Origin: Mycobacterium sp. ST-F2
GTDB lineage: Bacteria > Actinomycetota > Actinomycetes > Mycobacteriales > Mycobacteriaceae
Length of the DNA: 64,000 nucleotides
Direction of reading: 5' to 3'
NCBI RefSeq assembly: GCF_001905655.1
Contig: NZ_JMHT01000031.1
Coordinates: forward strand, 61,782-125,781
Shown here: positions 8,781 to 17,450 of the stretch, one piece after another
How positions within the stretch are numbered: position 1 is the first letter of the stretch
How the letters are laid out: each line of letters starts with the position of its first letter
Notes under the pieces: generated by a model
Databases searched by the model: none
What the model saw: the letters and a program-made list of their open reading frames with translations, nothing else
What the model was told of the DNA's origin: nothing
Position numbers and translations under genes: made by a program

Positions 8781-9419
8781 TCAGTTCGACACGTCGAGGA
8801 TCTTGATCGCGAAGACCAGCGAGTCGCCCTTTTCGATGCCGGCGCTGGGCTGGCCGTCGGGGTATCCGTCCGCGGAGGTCATCGCGACTGCGACGGTGGA
8901 GCCGACCTTCTGGCCGGCGATGGCCTTCTGGAAGCCGGGCACGACGCGCATGAGCGAGAAGGTCGCCGGGGCGCCGCGATCGTAGGCGCTGTCGAACTTC
9001 GAGCCGTCGCGGCCGTTGAAGCCCGCGTAGCAGACGGAGACCGTCGCGGTTTCGGGGACGACGGGACCGGTACCGGCCTTGAGGGTCTGCACCTGGGTCT
9101 GGTTGACGCTGAACGGCCCCTTGACCGAGACGACGGGGGCGGTGGTGTCGGTGGATCCGGTGACGGCGACGCTGCCGGTGGTGCCGTTCAGCGTCCACTC
9201 GGGCGCGCCACCCTGTCCCTCTGCCATCGGGCACGACCGGGCGGCCGCGGTCGACGAGTTGTCCAGGGCGGTGACGGGCGTCGGCGTCGTGGTGACCAGC
9301 GGCGCCTGCGTCGTGGTGGCAGCCGGTTTGGCATCAGAGCCGCAGGCGGTGAGGGCGACGGCGAGTGATGCGGCGCAGGCTGTCAGTGCAACGGAGGAAG
9401 ACACGCGGGAGAAGTTCAC
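8781..9419 (-). CDS. FKBP-type peptidyl-prolyl isomerase lipoprotein
   Basis: A 212-aa protein with a lipobox (ALTACG) after a short leader, placing it on the outer face of the membrane. The C-terminal about 110 residues are an FKBP fold (SKFDSAYDRG, VVPGFQKAIAGQKVGSTVAVAM, GDSLVFAIKILDV). It probably assists folding of exported proteins. The GTG at 9417-9419 was chosen as the start directly before the leader; its ribosome site is poor, and it begins ten bases after the methyltransferase stop, suggesting co-transcription. Confidence 0.88.
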   Translation of the reverse strand: MNFSRVSSSVALTACAASLAVALTACGSDAKPAATTTQAPLVTTTPTPVTALDNSSTAAARSCPMAEGQGGAPEWTLNGTTGSVAVTGSTDTTAPVVSVKGPFSVNQTQVQTLKAGTGPVVPETATVSVCYAGFNGRDGSKFDSAYDRGAPATFSLMRVVPGFQKAIAGQKVGSTVAVAMTSADGYPDGQPSAGIEKGDSLVFAIKILDVSN

Positions 9420-9429
9420 CGGTGCCACG

Positions 9430-10053
9430 CTACCCGGGCGGGATCGGGATGAGGACTGCGACCAAGAAGTCGGATTTGTCGCTGAACACCCGCAGATCCC
9501 AGGTGGACAGCAGCAGATCCGGAGTGAGGCCGGCCTGGCTGGCGTCCTGGAAGAACTCGTTGAATGGATAGTCGCGGCCCGCACCGAAACCGATGACCAC
9601 GCGGCCGTCGTCGGCCAGGTGGGCGCGAAGCCGGGACAGCACCTGCACGCGGGTACTCGGGGCGACGAAGGTCATCACGTTGCCGGCTGACACGATGAGG
9701 TCGAACGGCTCGGGGATGCCGCGCGCCGGCAGGTCGAGCTCGGCAAGGTCGCCCACCAGCCAGCGGGGTCCCGGGTGATCCTGTTCGGCGGCGGCGATGA
9801 GGGCGGGGTCGACATCCACTCCGACCACGTCGTGCCCGGCCGCGGCCAGGTAGCCACCGACCCGGCCGGGGCCGCAACCGGCATCGAGGATCCGGGCACC
9901 ACGGGAGGCCATCGCGTCGATCAGGCGCGCTTCGCCGACCAGGTCCTCACCGGCCTGGGCCAGCGCCCGGAAGCGATCGATGTACCACTGCGAGTGGCCG
10001 GGATCGGCTTCGACTTTCTGCATCCACAGGCTCTGCTCGACCATGTGTCCCAT
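9430..10053 (-). CDS. Class I SAM-dependent methyltransferase
   Basis: A 207-aa cytosolic protein. Motif I LDAGCGPGRVG is at about residues 56-66, the acidic residue ending beta-2 is in VVGVDVDP, and motif IV-like LIVSAGNVM follows. It begins 17 bases after the transketolase stop and ends ten bases before the FKBP gene. The start is ATG 10053, with ATG 10044 an alternative. Substrate not identifiable. Confidence 0.85.
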   Translation of the reverse strand: MGHMVEQSLWMQKVEADPGHSQWYIDRFRALAQAGEDLVGEARLIDAMASRGARILDAGCGPGRVGGYLAAAGHDVVGVDVDPALIAAAEQDHPGPRWLVGDLAELDLPARGIPEPFDLIVSAGNVMTFVAPSTRVQVLSRLRAHLADDGRVVIGFGAGRDYPFNEFFQDASQAGLTPDLLLSTWDLRVFSDKSDFLVAVLIPIPPG

Positions 10054-10070
10054 TGTCGCAAGCCCGAACT

Positions 10071-12014
10071 TCAGCGCAGCGTGCTGTCGACCACGCTCTT
10101 GGCGATCAACATCGTCGCGGCTTCCCGGATGTGGTCCGCGTCGATGCCCGCCCACGCAAGCAGCTCGCGTGCCGTACCCGACCCGGGCATCCCGCGGACT
10201 GCCAGATGCGCGAGGCGAATCTCGGCAACATCGTGCGCGACGAGCGCATCGAGAACCGCCGATCCGAGACCGCCCTCGGGGTGGTGGTCCTCGGCGATGA
10301 CGACGCGCCCACCCGTGGCGCCGACCGCTGCCGCCACGGTGGCTGCGTCCATCGGTTTGATCGAGTAGCAGTCGATGACCCGCGCGGTGATGCCTTCGCC
10401 GGCGAGTTGGTTTGCGGCGCTGAGGCATTCGTGGACCGTCACGCCGGCGCCGATCAGCGTGACGTCGTCGCTATCGGATACGCGCAAGAGCTTGGCTCCG
10501 CCCACCGGAAACTCCTCGGTGGCGTCGTACAGCACCGGGTAGGCGCCGCGCGTGGTGCGCAGGTAACAGATTCCAGGGGTCTCGGCCATCGACTGCACCA
10601 AGGCGGCGGTGCTCGTGGCATCACTCGGATACAGCACGACGGCATCGTGGACGGCGCGCATTATCGCCAGATCCTCGAGTGCCATCTGTGACGGGCCGTC
10701 CGCGCCGATTTCGACACCGGCATGGGAACCAACAAGTTTCACGTTCGCGTCCGAGATCGCGCCCATCCGGATGAAGTCGTAGGCGCGCGTGAGGAACGCG
10801 GCGAACGTGGAGGCGAACGGGATGTATCCGCGGACGCTCAGGCCGGTGGCCGCGGCCACCATCTGCTGTTCGGCGATGAACATCTCGAAGTAGCGGTCGG
10901 GGAATGCCCGCGCGAATTCGCCTGCGTGGGTGGAATTTCCGACCTCACCGTCGAGGGCGACCACGTGACGATTGCGACTGCCGACAGATACCAGCGCATC
11001 GCCATATGCCTTGCGCGTGGCGACGGCGTCGCCGAGTGGATAGGTCGGCGTGGGTATCGGATCGATCGATCCCCAGCCGTCGCCCGGCTGAGGCGTCGGC
11101 GGGGTGGGGCCACGCACTATCACCCGGCGCTGCCCGCCGAGTTCGGCGATGGCCCGTTGTGCCATGTCGTCCGGGAACGGTTTGCCGTGCCAGTCCGGGC
11201 TGTCCTCCACCTCCGAAAAACCCTTGCCCTTGATGGTTTTGGCGATGATGACCGTCGGTCGGTCCACGGCGTCGGGAGCGGCCACGCTGGCCATCGCGTC
11301 ATCGATCGCAGTGAGGTCGTGGCCGTCGATGACGAGTGTCCGGGCGCCGAAAGCCTGACAGCGCCGCTCGTAGGCAGCGACATTCCAGCCCAGGTCCGTG
11401 GGGCCGCGCTGTCCCAGCCTGTTCACATCGATGAGGGCGACCAGGTTGTCCAGTTTGTAGTAGGACGCCTTGTCGAGTGCTTCCCACATGGAGCCTTCGG
11501 CCATCTCGCTGTCACCACACAGCACCCAGATCCGGTAGGAGAGGCCATCGAGGTATTTCCCGGCCAGAGCGAGCCCGACGCCGTCCGGCAGCCCCTGGCC
11601 GAGCGAGCCCGTCGCAACGTCCACCCACGGCAACACCGGTGTGGGATGGCCCTGCAGGCGCTGCCCGAACCGGCGGTAGCCGTCGATCAACTCTTCGTCG
11701 GTGATCGCACCGACGGCTGCGAAGGCCGAATACAGCAGCGGCGACGCGTGCCCCTTCGAGAAGATGAGATGGTCGTTGGTCACGGCGGCCGGATCGCGCC
11801 ACTCGTAGCGCAGATGGCGGGCGATCAGGACGGCGACGAGGTCCGCGGCCGACATGCTCGACGTGGGATGACCGGATCCCGCGCTGGTACTGGAACGAAT
11901 GGAATCCACGCGCAGACGAGCGGCGACTTCGGCCACGGTATCCATGGGAGTTATCGGTGGTGTCGTATTCACACACAGCGCATACCCGGTGTCACGGTCG
12001 GTACACGCGGTCAC
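10071..12014 (-). CDS. Transketolase (thiamine-diphosphate enzyme)
   Basis: A 647-aa full-length transketolase joining the thiamine-diphosphate domain (GHPTSSMSAADL, SKGHASPLLYSAF, GDSEMAEGSMWEAL) to the pyrimidine domain (EQQMVAAATGLSVRG) and the C-terminal domain. It transfers two-carbon ketol units between sugar phosphates. This compact form resembles the animal/archaeal-like type more than the 700-aa TktA, so it may be a secondary enzyme beside a housekeeping tkt elsewhere (inference). The GTG at 12014 overlaps the DUF302 stop by four bases; a start 23 codons further on (Met of MDTVAEVA) is also possible. Confidence 0.9.
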   Translation of the reverse strand: MTACTDRDTGYALCVNTTPPITPMDTVAEVAARLRVDSIRSSTSAGSGHPTSSMSAADLVAVLIARHLRYEWRDPAAVTNDHLIFSKGHASPLLYSAFAAVGAITDEELIDGYRRFGQRLQGHPTPVLPWVDVATGSLGQGLPDGVGLALAGKYLDGLSYRIWVLCGDSEMAEGSMWEALDKASYYKLDNLVALIDVNRLGQRGPTDLGWNVAAYERRCQAFGARTLVIDGHDLTAIDDAMASVAAPDAVDRPTVIIAKTIKGKGFSEVEDSPDWHGKPFPDDMAQRAIAELGGQRRVIVRGPTPPTPQPGDGWGSIDPIPTPTYPLGDAVATRKAYGDALVSVGSRNRHVVALDGEVGNSTHAGEFARAFPDRYFEMFIAEQQMVAAATGLSVRGYIPFASTFAAFLTRAYDFIRMGAISDANVKLVGSHAGVEIGADGPSQMALEDLAIMRAVHDAVVLYPSDATSTAALVQSMAETPGICYLRTTRGAYPVLYDATEEFPVGGAKLLRVSDSDDVTLIGAGVTVHECLSAANQLAGEGITARVIDCYSIKPMDAATVAAAVGATGGRVVIAEDHHPEGGLGSAVLDALVAHDVAEIRLAHLAVRGMPGSGTARELLAWAGIDADHIREAATMLIAKSVVDSTLR

Positions 12015-12520
12015 AGGAGCTCGGGAGGAACTGTCGCACCCAGCAGCCTCAGCAGGTCCGCGAGCTTGTGATCGAGCTGCCGTCCCACTGCCGCGATCTG
12101 CGGATCACCGAAGCTGGCGAACCTGCTCGACGGCTGATCGATGCTCAGATGGACGCCGCCGTGACCATCTTCGTAGATCGCCGTCCGCAGCGGCGCGTAC
12201 AGCATCACGCCGGGGTCGTGACGGAACATGGTTTCGGCGATGACGTTGTTGCCGACCATGTAGGTGACCGCACGATTCGGATTGCCGGCCAGAGCCATCA
12301 TCGGCGTCGGATCGAACACCCAGAAGTTGACGAACGAGTGCGGTGCGTGCGCCGCGGTGTAGCGCTGTACGGCAGCCAGGTCGCCGGATTCGATGACGTC
12401 CGTCAGCTCAGCGAAATCGATTGTGGGTACCAGGGTTTCGAATCTGCGTCGCAGACCGTCGAACGTGTCATCGGTGTCGATCACGAAGCGATTGACCTGG
12501 TGCGGGATGGTCGTGGTCAC
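12011..12520 (-). CDS. DUF302 domain protein
   Basis: A 169-aa soluble protein. It begins with a Thr-rich lead, then DTFDGLRRRFETLVP, as in DUF302 proteins, and has the conserved FDPTPMMALAGNP and ETMFRHDPGVMLYAPLR blocks. The function of this family is not established. GTG 12520 is preceded by GGAG with seven-base spacing and starts within two bases of the upstream membrane-protein stop. Confidence 0.85.
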   Translation of the reverse strand: MTTTIPHQVNRFVIDTDDTFDGLRRRFETLVPTIDFAELTDVIESGDLAAVQRYTAAHAPHSFVNFWVFDPTPMMALAGNPNRAVTYMVGNNVIAETMFRHDPGVMLYAPLRTAIYEDGHGGVHLSIDQPSSRFASFGDPQIAAVGRQLDHKLADLLRLLGATVPPELL

Positions 12521-12521
12521 G

Positions 12522-13235
12522 TCAGGCTCCAATCAGGATCGACTGGGATTTCGTGGGTGCGGATGCGGCAAGCCTGCGCAACGACACGATGTGCAGCGCC
12601 GCGGCAAGGGGTACCAGGGTGGTCGGAATCAGGACGAGCGGCAGCAGTGCGATCTGCGCGGTCGATGGCGACAACTGCAGCACGTGGGCGAGTCCGGGTG
12701 CCGCGGTGACGCCGAGCGCGGTCGCGACCACCAGGTCGAGCAGGCCCAGGACGTTGAACCAGACCAACCGGCGGTTGACATTGCCTCGCCGAAGGCCGCG
12801 GGCGACGAAGATGGCACCGAAACCGGTTGCGATATCGCCCAATCCGGCGGGCAGTGCGAATCCGGCCGGCAGGTCTCCCAGTGCCATGACCACCAGGAAG
12901 GCGGCACCCTCCACCCGGAAGATCTGCGCGACGGTCAGCCACCACTGGGTGTCCGGTTGATCGAGGATTCGGGATGCAGCAGGTATCCGGGTCGCCAGCA
13001 ATACCGCGACCAGTGGCACGATCATCGCCAAGGCCAGCCACGGTTCGACTTTCGCCGGCGCGAATCGGAACACGTCGGCGCTCGCGAGGCTCGCGCTCGC
13101 GAAAACCCAAGTGGTCCATACGGTTCCGAACACAGCCGCGATGGCGGCGGTGGTGGCACCGCGGAACAACATCACACAGATCGTTGCGATGGTGCCGACC
13201 ACTCCGGCCACCACGATCGCCCATGCATAACTCAT
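12522..13235 (-). CDS. Integral membrane protein of unknown function
   Basis: A 237-aa protein with about seven hydrophobic segments and no soluble domain. A good ribosome site (GGGAG) precedes the ATG at 13235. It is first in a tightly spaced run (membrane protein, DUF302, transketolase, methyltransferase, FKBP) and divergent from a TetR gene, so it is the most likely direct target of that repressor. I do not recognise a named family. Confidence 0.75.
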   Translation of the reverse strand: MSYAWAIVVAGVVGTIATICVMLFRGATTAAIAAVFGTVWTTWVFASASLASADVFRFAPAKVEPWLALAMIVPLVAVLLATRIPAASRILDQPDTQWWLTVAQIFRVEGAAFLVVMALGDLPAGFALPAGLGDIATGFGAIFVARGLRRGNVNRRLVWFNVLGLLDLVVATALGVTAAPGLAHVLQLSPSTAQIALLPLVLIPTTLVPLAAALHIVSLRRLAASAPTKSQSILIGA

Positions 13236-13282
13236 GGCTCACTCCCAACTGATTGACTCTGTCGAACACTTGGTTAGTTTCC

Positions 13283-13295
13283 GAACAGCATGTTC
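13283..13295. promoter_or_regulatory. GAACA-GCA-TGTTC palindrome between divergent genes (putative TetR operator)
   Basis: Perfect 5-bp arms around a 3-base centre, 48 bases from the tetR start and 47 bases from the membrane-protein start. The position is typical of an autoregulatory TetR site. Symmetry is seen; binding is inferred. Confidence 0.45.
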
Positions 13296-13343
13296 AATTG
13301 AAGGAAGAGTGCCGAAATTCCGTCAACAACCAATGGGGGCGAG

Positions 13344-13925
13344 ATGTCCAGAACCGAACAAGCTCCGAAATCCGTTCGGAATTCGGATCGACGGGTCCGG
13401 CGCACCCGCAAGCTGCTGCACTCCGCCTTCCTGGAATTGGTCATCGAAAAGGGCTACGACAAGATCACCATCCAGGACATCCTCGACCGCGCCGATGTCG
13501 GCCGGTCGACGTTCTACGTCCACTTCCGCGACAAGGAAGCACTCCTGACAGCGAGTTTCGATGACATGCGCGATCAGCTCGAGGAAGCCCTGGCGGCCAT
13601 TCCGGTGTCCCAGGCCGTCGACGTAACCCTGCCTGCGACACTGCTTTTCGAGCATGCGGCTCGGCATCAACAGATCTACCGTGCACTGTGTGGCCGGCAC
13701 GGCGGCGATGTGGTGCAACGTCATCTGCGCCATCTGATCGGGGACGTCCTGCGCAAGCATCTGCGACCACAGTTCGCCTCCGCGACCCCGGCCGTACCCG
13801 CCGACGTCGCCGCCGAGTTCCACACGTCGGCGACGCTGGGCCTGCTCGCGTGGTGGATCGACCACGATTTCTGCAACGGGCCGCACTGGCTGACCGCGAC
13901 GTACCGCAAGCTGGCGGTGCCCTGA
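13344..13925 (+). CDS. TetR/AcrR-family transcriptional regulator
   Basis: A 193-aa protein. The N-terminal helix-turn-helix is clear (ITIQDILDRADVGRSTFYVHFRDKEALL, about residues 40-70). The C-terminal ligand domain ends in LGLLAWWIDHDFC. It probably represses the divergent membrane-protein operon and itself through the palindrome at 13283-13295. It converges on the isochorismatase gene, with a ten-base gap. Confidence 0.93.
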   Translation: MSRTEQAPKSVRNSDRRVRRTRKLLHSAFLELVIEKGYDKITIQDILDRADVGRSTFYVHFRDKEALLTASFDDMRDQLEEALAAIPVSQAVDVTLPATLLFEHAARHQQIYRALCGRHGGDVVQRHLRHLIGDVLRKHLRPQFASATPAVPADVAAEFHTSATLGLLAWWIDHDFCNGPHWLTATYRKLAVP

Positions 13926-13935
13926 CTCGCCGCCT

Positions 13936-14487
13936 TCAACTCGGCAACCCAGGCAGGCACCGGGCCGACTCGATGATCTCGGCGTTCATGTTGCGCTGCA
14001 TCATCTTCAGGGCCGCGTCGCCGAGTTCAGGGTCGATGTGCGCGACCGCGTCCGGCGGGACTATGACGTCGTAGTGCCGCAGGTACCCATCAAGGGCGCT
14101 GTAGAGAATGCACTGTTCGGTGACCTGCCCCGTCAGGATCAGCGTGGTCACGCCACGCTGCCGCAGCAGGTAGTCGAGCGCGGTGGCATAGAAGACGCTG
14201 TGCCGTACTTTGGTCAGGAAGGTGCTGCCGTCCGCCGGCACCAGTGGCTTGACGAGCTCGGGGTGGCGCCCGGACAATGCGGCGTCGACGATGCCTTCGC
14301 CGCCGACGCTGAAGTCTTCGTGATTGTCGTTGACGTACAGGACATCCACGCCTTCGTGTGCTCGGGCCGACGTCAGCAGCCGGTGCAACGGATCGAGGAT
14401 CTCGGCGACATTCGCTGCGAGTGCGTCGCCGTCCTCGTGCCGGTAGTCGTTGAACATGTCGATGATCAACAGAGCAGTGTCACTCAT
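13936..14487 (-). CDS. Isochorismatase-family cysteine hydrolase
   Basis: A 183-aa protein with the family's catalytic triad in place: Asp10 (LLIIDMFND), Lys93 (FLTKVRHS) and Cys126 (TGQVTEQC). These enzymes hydrolyse amide or ether bonds in small molecules (nicotinamidase, N-carbamoylsarcosinase, isochorismatase types). The precise substrate is not decided by the sequence. The ATG at 14487 begins just upstream of the first strand. Confidence 0.9.
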   Translation of the reverse strand: MSDTALLIIDMFNDYRHEDGDALAANVAEILDPLHRLLTSARAHEGVDVLYVNDNHEDFSVGGEGIVDAALSGRHPELVKPLVPADGSTFLTKVRHSVFYATALDYLLRQRGVTTLILTGQVTEQCILYSALDGYLRHYDVIVPPDAVAHIDPELGDAALKMMQRNMNAEIIESARCLPGLPS

Positions 14488-14524
14488 CGACGGTGCATAC
14501 CCGTGGCGGTCGGCCGGTACACCC

Positions 14525-15223
14525 TCACTGCGCGGCGTCGCGCAAAATCTGTTGCAGCCCTTGCATCGGGTCGGCGCCATCCGGCGGGGGCAGGGGTGGC
14601 GGGAGGGGCGACGTGGCATCCCCGGCCGCGGGCGGCGGCGCCTGTGGCGGTGCCGCCGGAGGGGGTGGGGGCGGCGCGGTCGGCGGCGGGCCGGCCTCGG
14701 CGAGCTTGGCGTCCAGCCGGGGCAGGGCCTCTGCGCGGATCCGGCGCCGCTGTGTGTCGGCGTCTGCGTTGCCCGCGAAACAGTCGGCGGGCGCGTGCGT
14801 GACCACATCCCTGGCGGCGGTGTACTGCCGGACGGCCGCGTCGCGGTCGCCCGCTGCGGCAGCTTGATCGCCGAGGGTTTCGCGAATCAGCTCGAGGTTG
14901 ACCCGGACAGGGCACGACCGGTCGGCGGGCGTGCGAGCCAGGGCGCGGCCGAATTCACTGTCCGCGTCGCGGAGCCGGTGCTGCAGTACCGCGAGGCTTC
15001 CGCCGGCGTACGACGTCCGGTTCGGTTCGATCACGTTGAACTGACGCAGGATTGCGACGTCGTCGGACAGCGCGGCGGTATCGCGGTTCGCGTAGTCGGT
15101 GACCGCCGAGTCGCCGACGACAGCGACGGATGCCAGCTTCGCGGCGAGGATCAGCACCGCCGCGACGACGGGTGCCGAGACCAGGAGTAGTCGGCGACGC
15201 AAACGTGCTCGGTCGGTTGTCAT
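14525..15223 (-). CDS. TPR-like membrane-anchored protein with Pro-rich tail (MoxR island)
   Basis: A 232-aa protein: an N-terminal membrane anchor (residues about 11-37), a helical region resembling tetratricopeptides (GGSLAVLQHRLRDADSEFGRAL and AAAAGDRDAAVRQYTAARDV), and a C-terminal Pro/Ala-rich tail. TPR proteins are common partners of VWA proteins in MoxR/Bat clusters. Its ATG overlaps the VWA gene stop by four bases (ATGA), so it is last in the five-gene operon. Confidence 0.75.
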   Translation of the reverse strand: MTTDRARLRRRLLLVSAPVVAAVLILAAKLASVAVVGDSAVTDYANRDTAALSDDVAILRQFNVIEPNRTSYAGGSLAVLQHRLRDADSEFGRALARTPADRSCPVRVNLELIRETLGDQAAAAGDRDAAVRQYTAARDVVTHAPADCFAGNADADTQRRRIRAEALPRLDAKLAEAGPPPTAPPPPPPAAPPQAPPPAAGDATSPLPPPLPPPDGADPMQGLQQILRDAAQ

Positions 15224-16983
15224 AGCCGTACCCGGTCCAGTCGGGTGCGGGCGGCTTCCCGCAACGTCAGGAACAGCTCGACGAGAAGCAGCACGGCGGC
15301 GAGGCCTGAGAGCACCCAATAGAGTTCCGTCCCGCTGTGAGCCGCGCCGGCGGGCTGCGGGGCGGGGCGAGCGACGTCCATGAGCGCCGTGTCCGGCAGC
15401 CCCGCCTCGGTCCGTTGCACATACGGCACCCCGATCTGCCGGGCCACGGCTCGCAACGTGGGGGCCGCGTCGTCGCCGTACCCGATCACCGCCCCGCCGG
15501 CGACCACGCCTTCCGGTAGATCGAATTCCCTTGGCGGAGTATCGGATTCCGGCGTTCCGGAGCCGAGGTAATAGACGAGGTTCTTGGCGTTCGGATATTG
15601 CTGGACTGCGCTGAGCAGCTGATAGCGCAGCACCGTATTCGCTGCGCCGGCGTCGGTATGCGACAGCTCCGGTGCCGGATAGGTGACGGGAGTCGTCACG
15701 ACCGGCTTCAGACTCCACACATCGGCCGACAGCGGCCATTCCAGTGCCGGGCCGGACGCGAATCCGACGACGGCGAACCGGGCCGTCGGATAGCGGTCGA
15801 TCAGTCGCGCGATGTCCGCACTCGCCTCCGCCGCGCGTGCGCGGCCGTCGGGACCCGGTGCCGCCATGTTCGTCGACCGGTCGACGACCAGGAAGACATT
15901 CGGCTCGAGCGCGTCTGCGATCTGGGGTGGCGGTACCGTCGCGCCGACCGTGGGGCGCGTGGCAGCAGCGATCAACAGCAGCGCGGCCACGCCGAATCCG
16001 GCCCAGCGCCACGCCCGCCACGTGGCGTTCGCGGTGCTCCGACGTCGCCACCAGGCGGCGCCGGCCGCTGTGAGCAGGGCCACCAGCAGTGCGACATCCG
16101 GGGTCTCGACCGGTGTGGCGGCAACGCTGATTCGATCCGCCGGAGGCGGATGGCGCGTGATGTCGCGCAGGGACGCGCCGATATCGGTAGCGGGGTGTGA
16201 CCTGCCGCCGGTGTCGTGCACGAGCCCGGAAACCGTGCCCGCGTCGTCGCCGACGATGAGCGCATTGACCTGAATCTTGCTGGTAGCAGCCAGGTCCCGA
16301 GGCGCGGTGCCGTCGAACAGCCTGCCCGCCTCGCCGGTCGAAGCGTCCGGCCCGACATAGATGAGTGACCGGCGCGTTGCCGAAGCCTTGGCGACCGGCG
16401 GGAAGCCGGTCATGCACAGTGCGAGCAGGTCGCCGATGTTCGCGGTGTAGCCGGCGTAACGCACGGGCGCGACAAACGGCCTGGCGACGCTGCGCTTGAT
16501 CTGACGTCCATACGCGGTGAACTCTGCGGCAACGTACTGGTAGTCCCGAGTCAGCGGGACGACACGGCGATTGGCAGACGTCAGCCCGATCCGCTCAGTG
16601 CCGAACGCGCGGGCGGCATCGGCGAAGTACTGCAGTGTCGCGGTCACGGGGGCATCGGAGACGGGGGCGCCCACACAGACCATGATGTCTTGCGGCGCAG
16701 CGGCTTCGGACCGGCGGTCCAGCGTCGGCAGCCCGGCCGGTCGTGCTGTCGCCACGACGGCGGCGCCGAAGCTCGCCACGAGCAGCGCGACGGCGGACCA
16801 CACCGAGATCGTGTTCCGGCGTTGTGCCCGGCGATATTCGGGCAGCCGCGTCAGGCGGCCGGTGTTGGCGAGCGGTCTCACGTCACCGGGGCGGTGGCGG
16901 TGTGGCCAGAGCACGGCGAACGCCACGCACGCCGCCAATGCGACGCACCCGATGATCGCGGAAATCGGCCATGTCAGCTCCAT
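15220..16983 (-). CDS. Double VWA-like membrane protein (BatA/BatB-like, MoxR island)
   Basis: A 587-aa protein with hydrophobic segments near 7-27, 60-80, 297-312, 328-342 and 555-575. Two VWA-like modules lie between them: residues about 97-290, lacking a metal-site DxSxS, and about 360-540, where the metal motif reads D368-x-S370-x-N372 in place of DxSxS. Such proteins act with MoxR ATPases in envelope assembly or metal-cofactor insertion. The arrangement looks like BatA and BatB fused in one chain (inference). It overlaps the preceding gene by ten bases. Confidence 0.8.
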   Translation of the reverse strand: MELTWPISAIIGCVALAACVAFAVLWPHRHRPGDVRPLANTGRLTRLPEYRRAQRRNTISVWSAVALLVASFGAAVVATARPAGLPTLDRRSEAAAPQDIMVCVGAPVSDAPVTATLQYFADAARAFGTERIGLTSANRRVVPLTRDYQYVAAEFTAYGRQIKRSVARPFVAPVRYAGYTANIGDLLALCMTGFPPVAKASATRRSLIYVGPDASTGEAGRLFDGTAPRDLAATSKIQVNALIVGDDAGTVSGLVHDTGGRSHPATDIGASLRDITRHPPPADRISVAATPVETPDVALLVALLTAAGAAWWRRRSTANATWRAWRWAGFGVAALLLIAAATRPTVGATVPPPQIADALEPNVFLVVDRSTNMAAPGPDGRARAAEASADIARLIDRYPTARFAVVGFASGPALEWPLSADVWSLKPVVTTPVTYPAPELSHTDAGAANTVLRYQLLSAVQQYPNAKNLVYYLGSGTPESDTPPREFDLPEGVVAGGAVIGYGDDAAPTLRAVARQIGVPYVQRTEAGLPDTALMDVARPAPQPAGAAHSGTELYWVLSGLAAVLLLVELFLTLREAARTRLDRVRL

Positions 16984-17450
16984 CGCATGACCAGCCCTTC
17001 GGCCGTCGCGCAGGCATCGCCGACATCGACGGCCGAGCGTGGATTGAATTGCACGTCAACGAGTTCGGACAGCAGCGGTGCGGCGGCGCGCGCTGGGCCG
17101 GCCGCGATGGCACCGACGTGCATGTACTGCACCCGGAGCCCCGTAGCCGCATGCAGGAACCGGCAAACTTCCCGGCTCAGCGCCGCCCCGGCCGCCGGCG
17201 CCGTGAGTTCGCCTGCCCGATGGCGCCGGGCGATGCCGCGAATATCCCGGACCGCACGCAGTTTGATCAGCTCGTCCCGTACGACGCGGACCAACCGGAC
17301 GTCACGGATCCGGCGAGATGCCGACGTCGCGAGGAACAGCCAGGCGTACCAGCCGATTACACAGAGGATCAGCGCGGCCGAGGCCCACGGCCACCACCCC
17401 GAATAGGGTTCGGGTCCGATCAAGTAGCGCAGCAGATCGTCATCTGGCAC
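16974..17450 (-). CDS. Single-pass membrane protein of the MoxR island (DUF4381-like position)
   Basis: A 158-aa protein with one clear transmembrane stretch (about residues 22-42, WWPWASAALILCVIGWYAWL) followed by a cytosolic helical domain rich in Arg (ELIKLRAVRDIRGIARRHRAG). Proteins with this layout occupy the slot between DUF58 and VWA genes in MoxR clusters and are often called DUF4381. It overlaps both neighbours by about ten bases. Confidence 0.7.
   Translation of the reverse strand: MPDDDLLRYLIGPEPYSGWWPWASAALILCVIGWYAWLFLATSASRRIRDVRLVRVVRDELIKLRAVRDIRGIARRHRAGELTAPAAGAALSREVCRFLHAATGLRVQYMHVGAIAAGPARAAAPLLSELVDVQFNPRSAVDVGDACATAEGLVMRWS

Noticed and set aside
10722..12071. A 449-codon plus-strand frame opposite the transketolase
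   Set aside because: It mirrors a strong enzyme gene, has His/Arg/Gly-rich random composition and no ribosome site.
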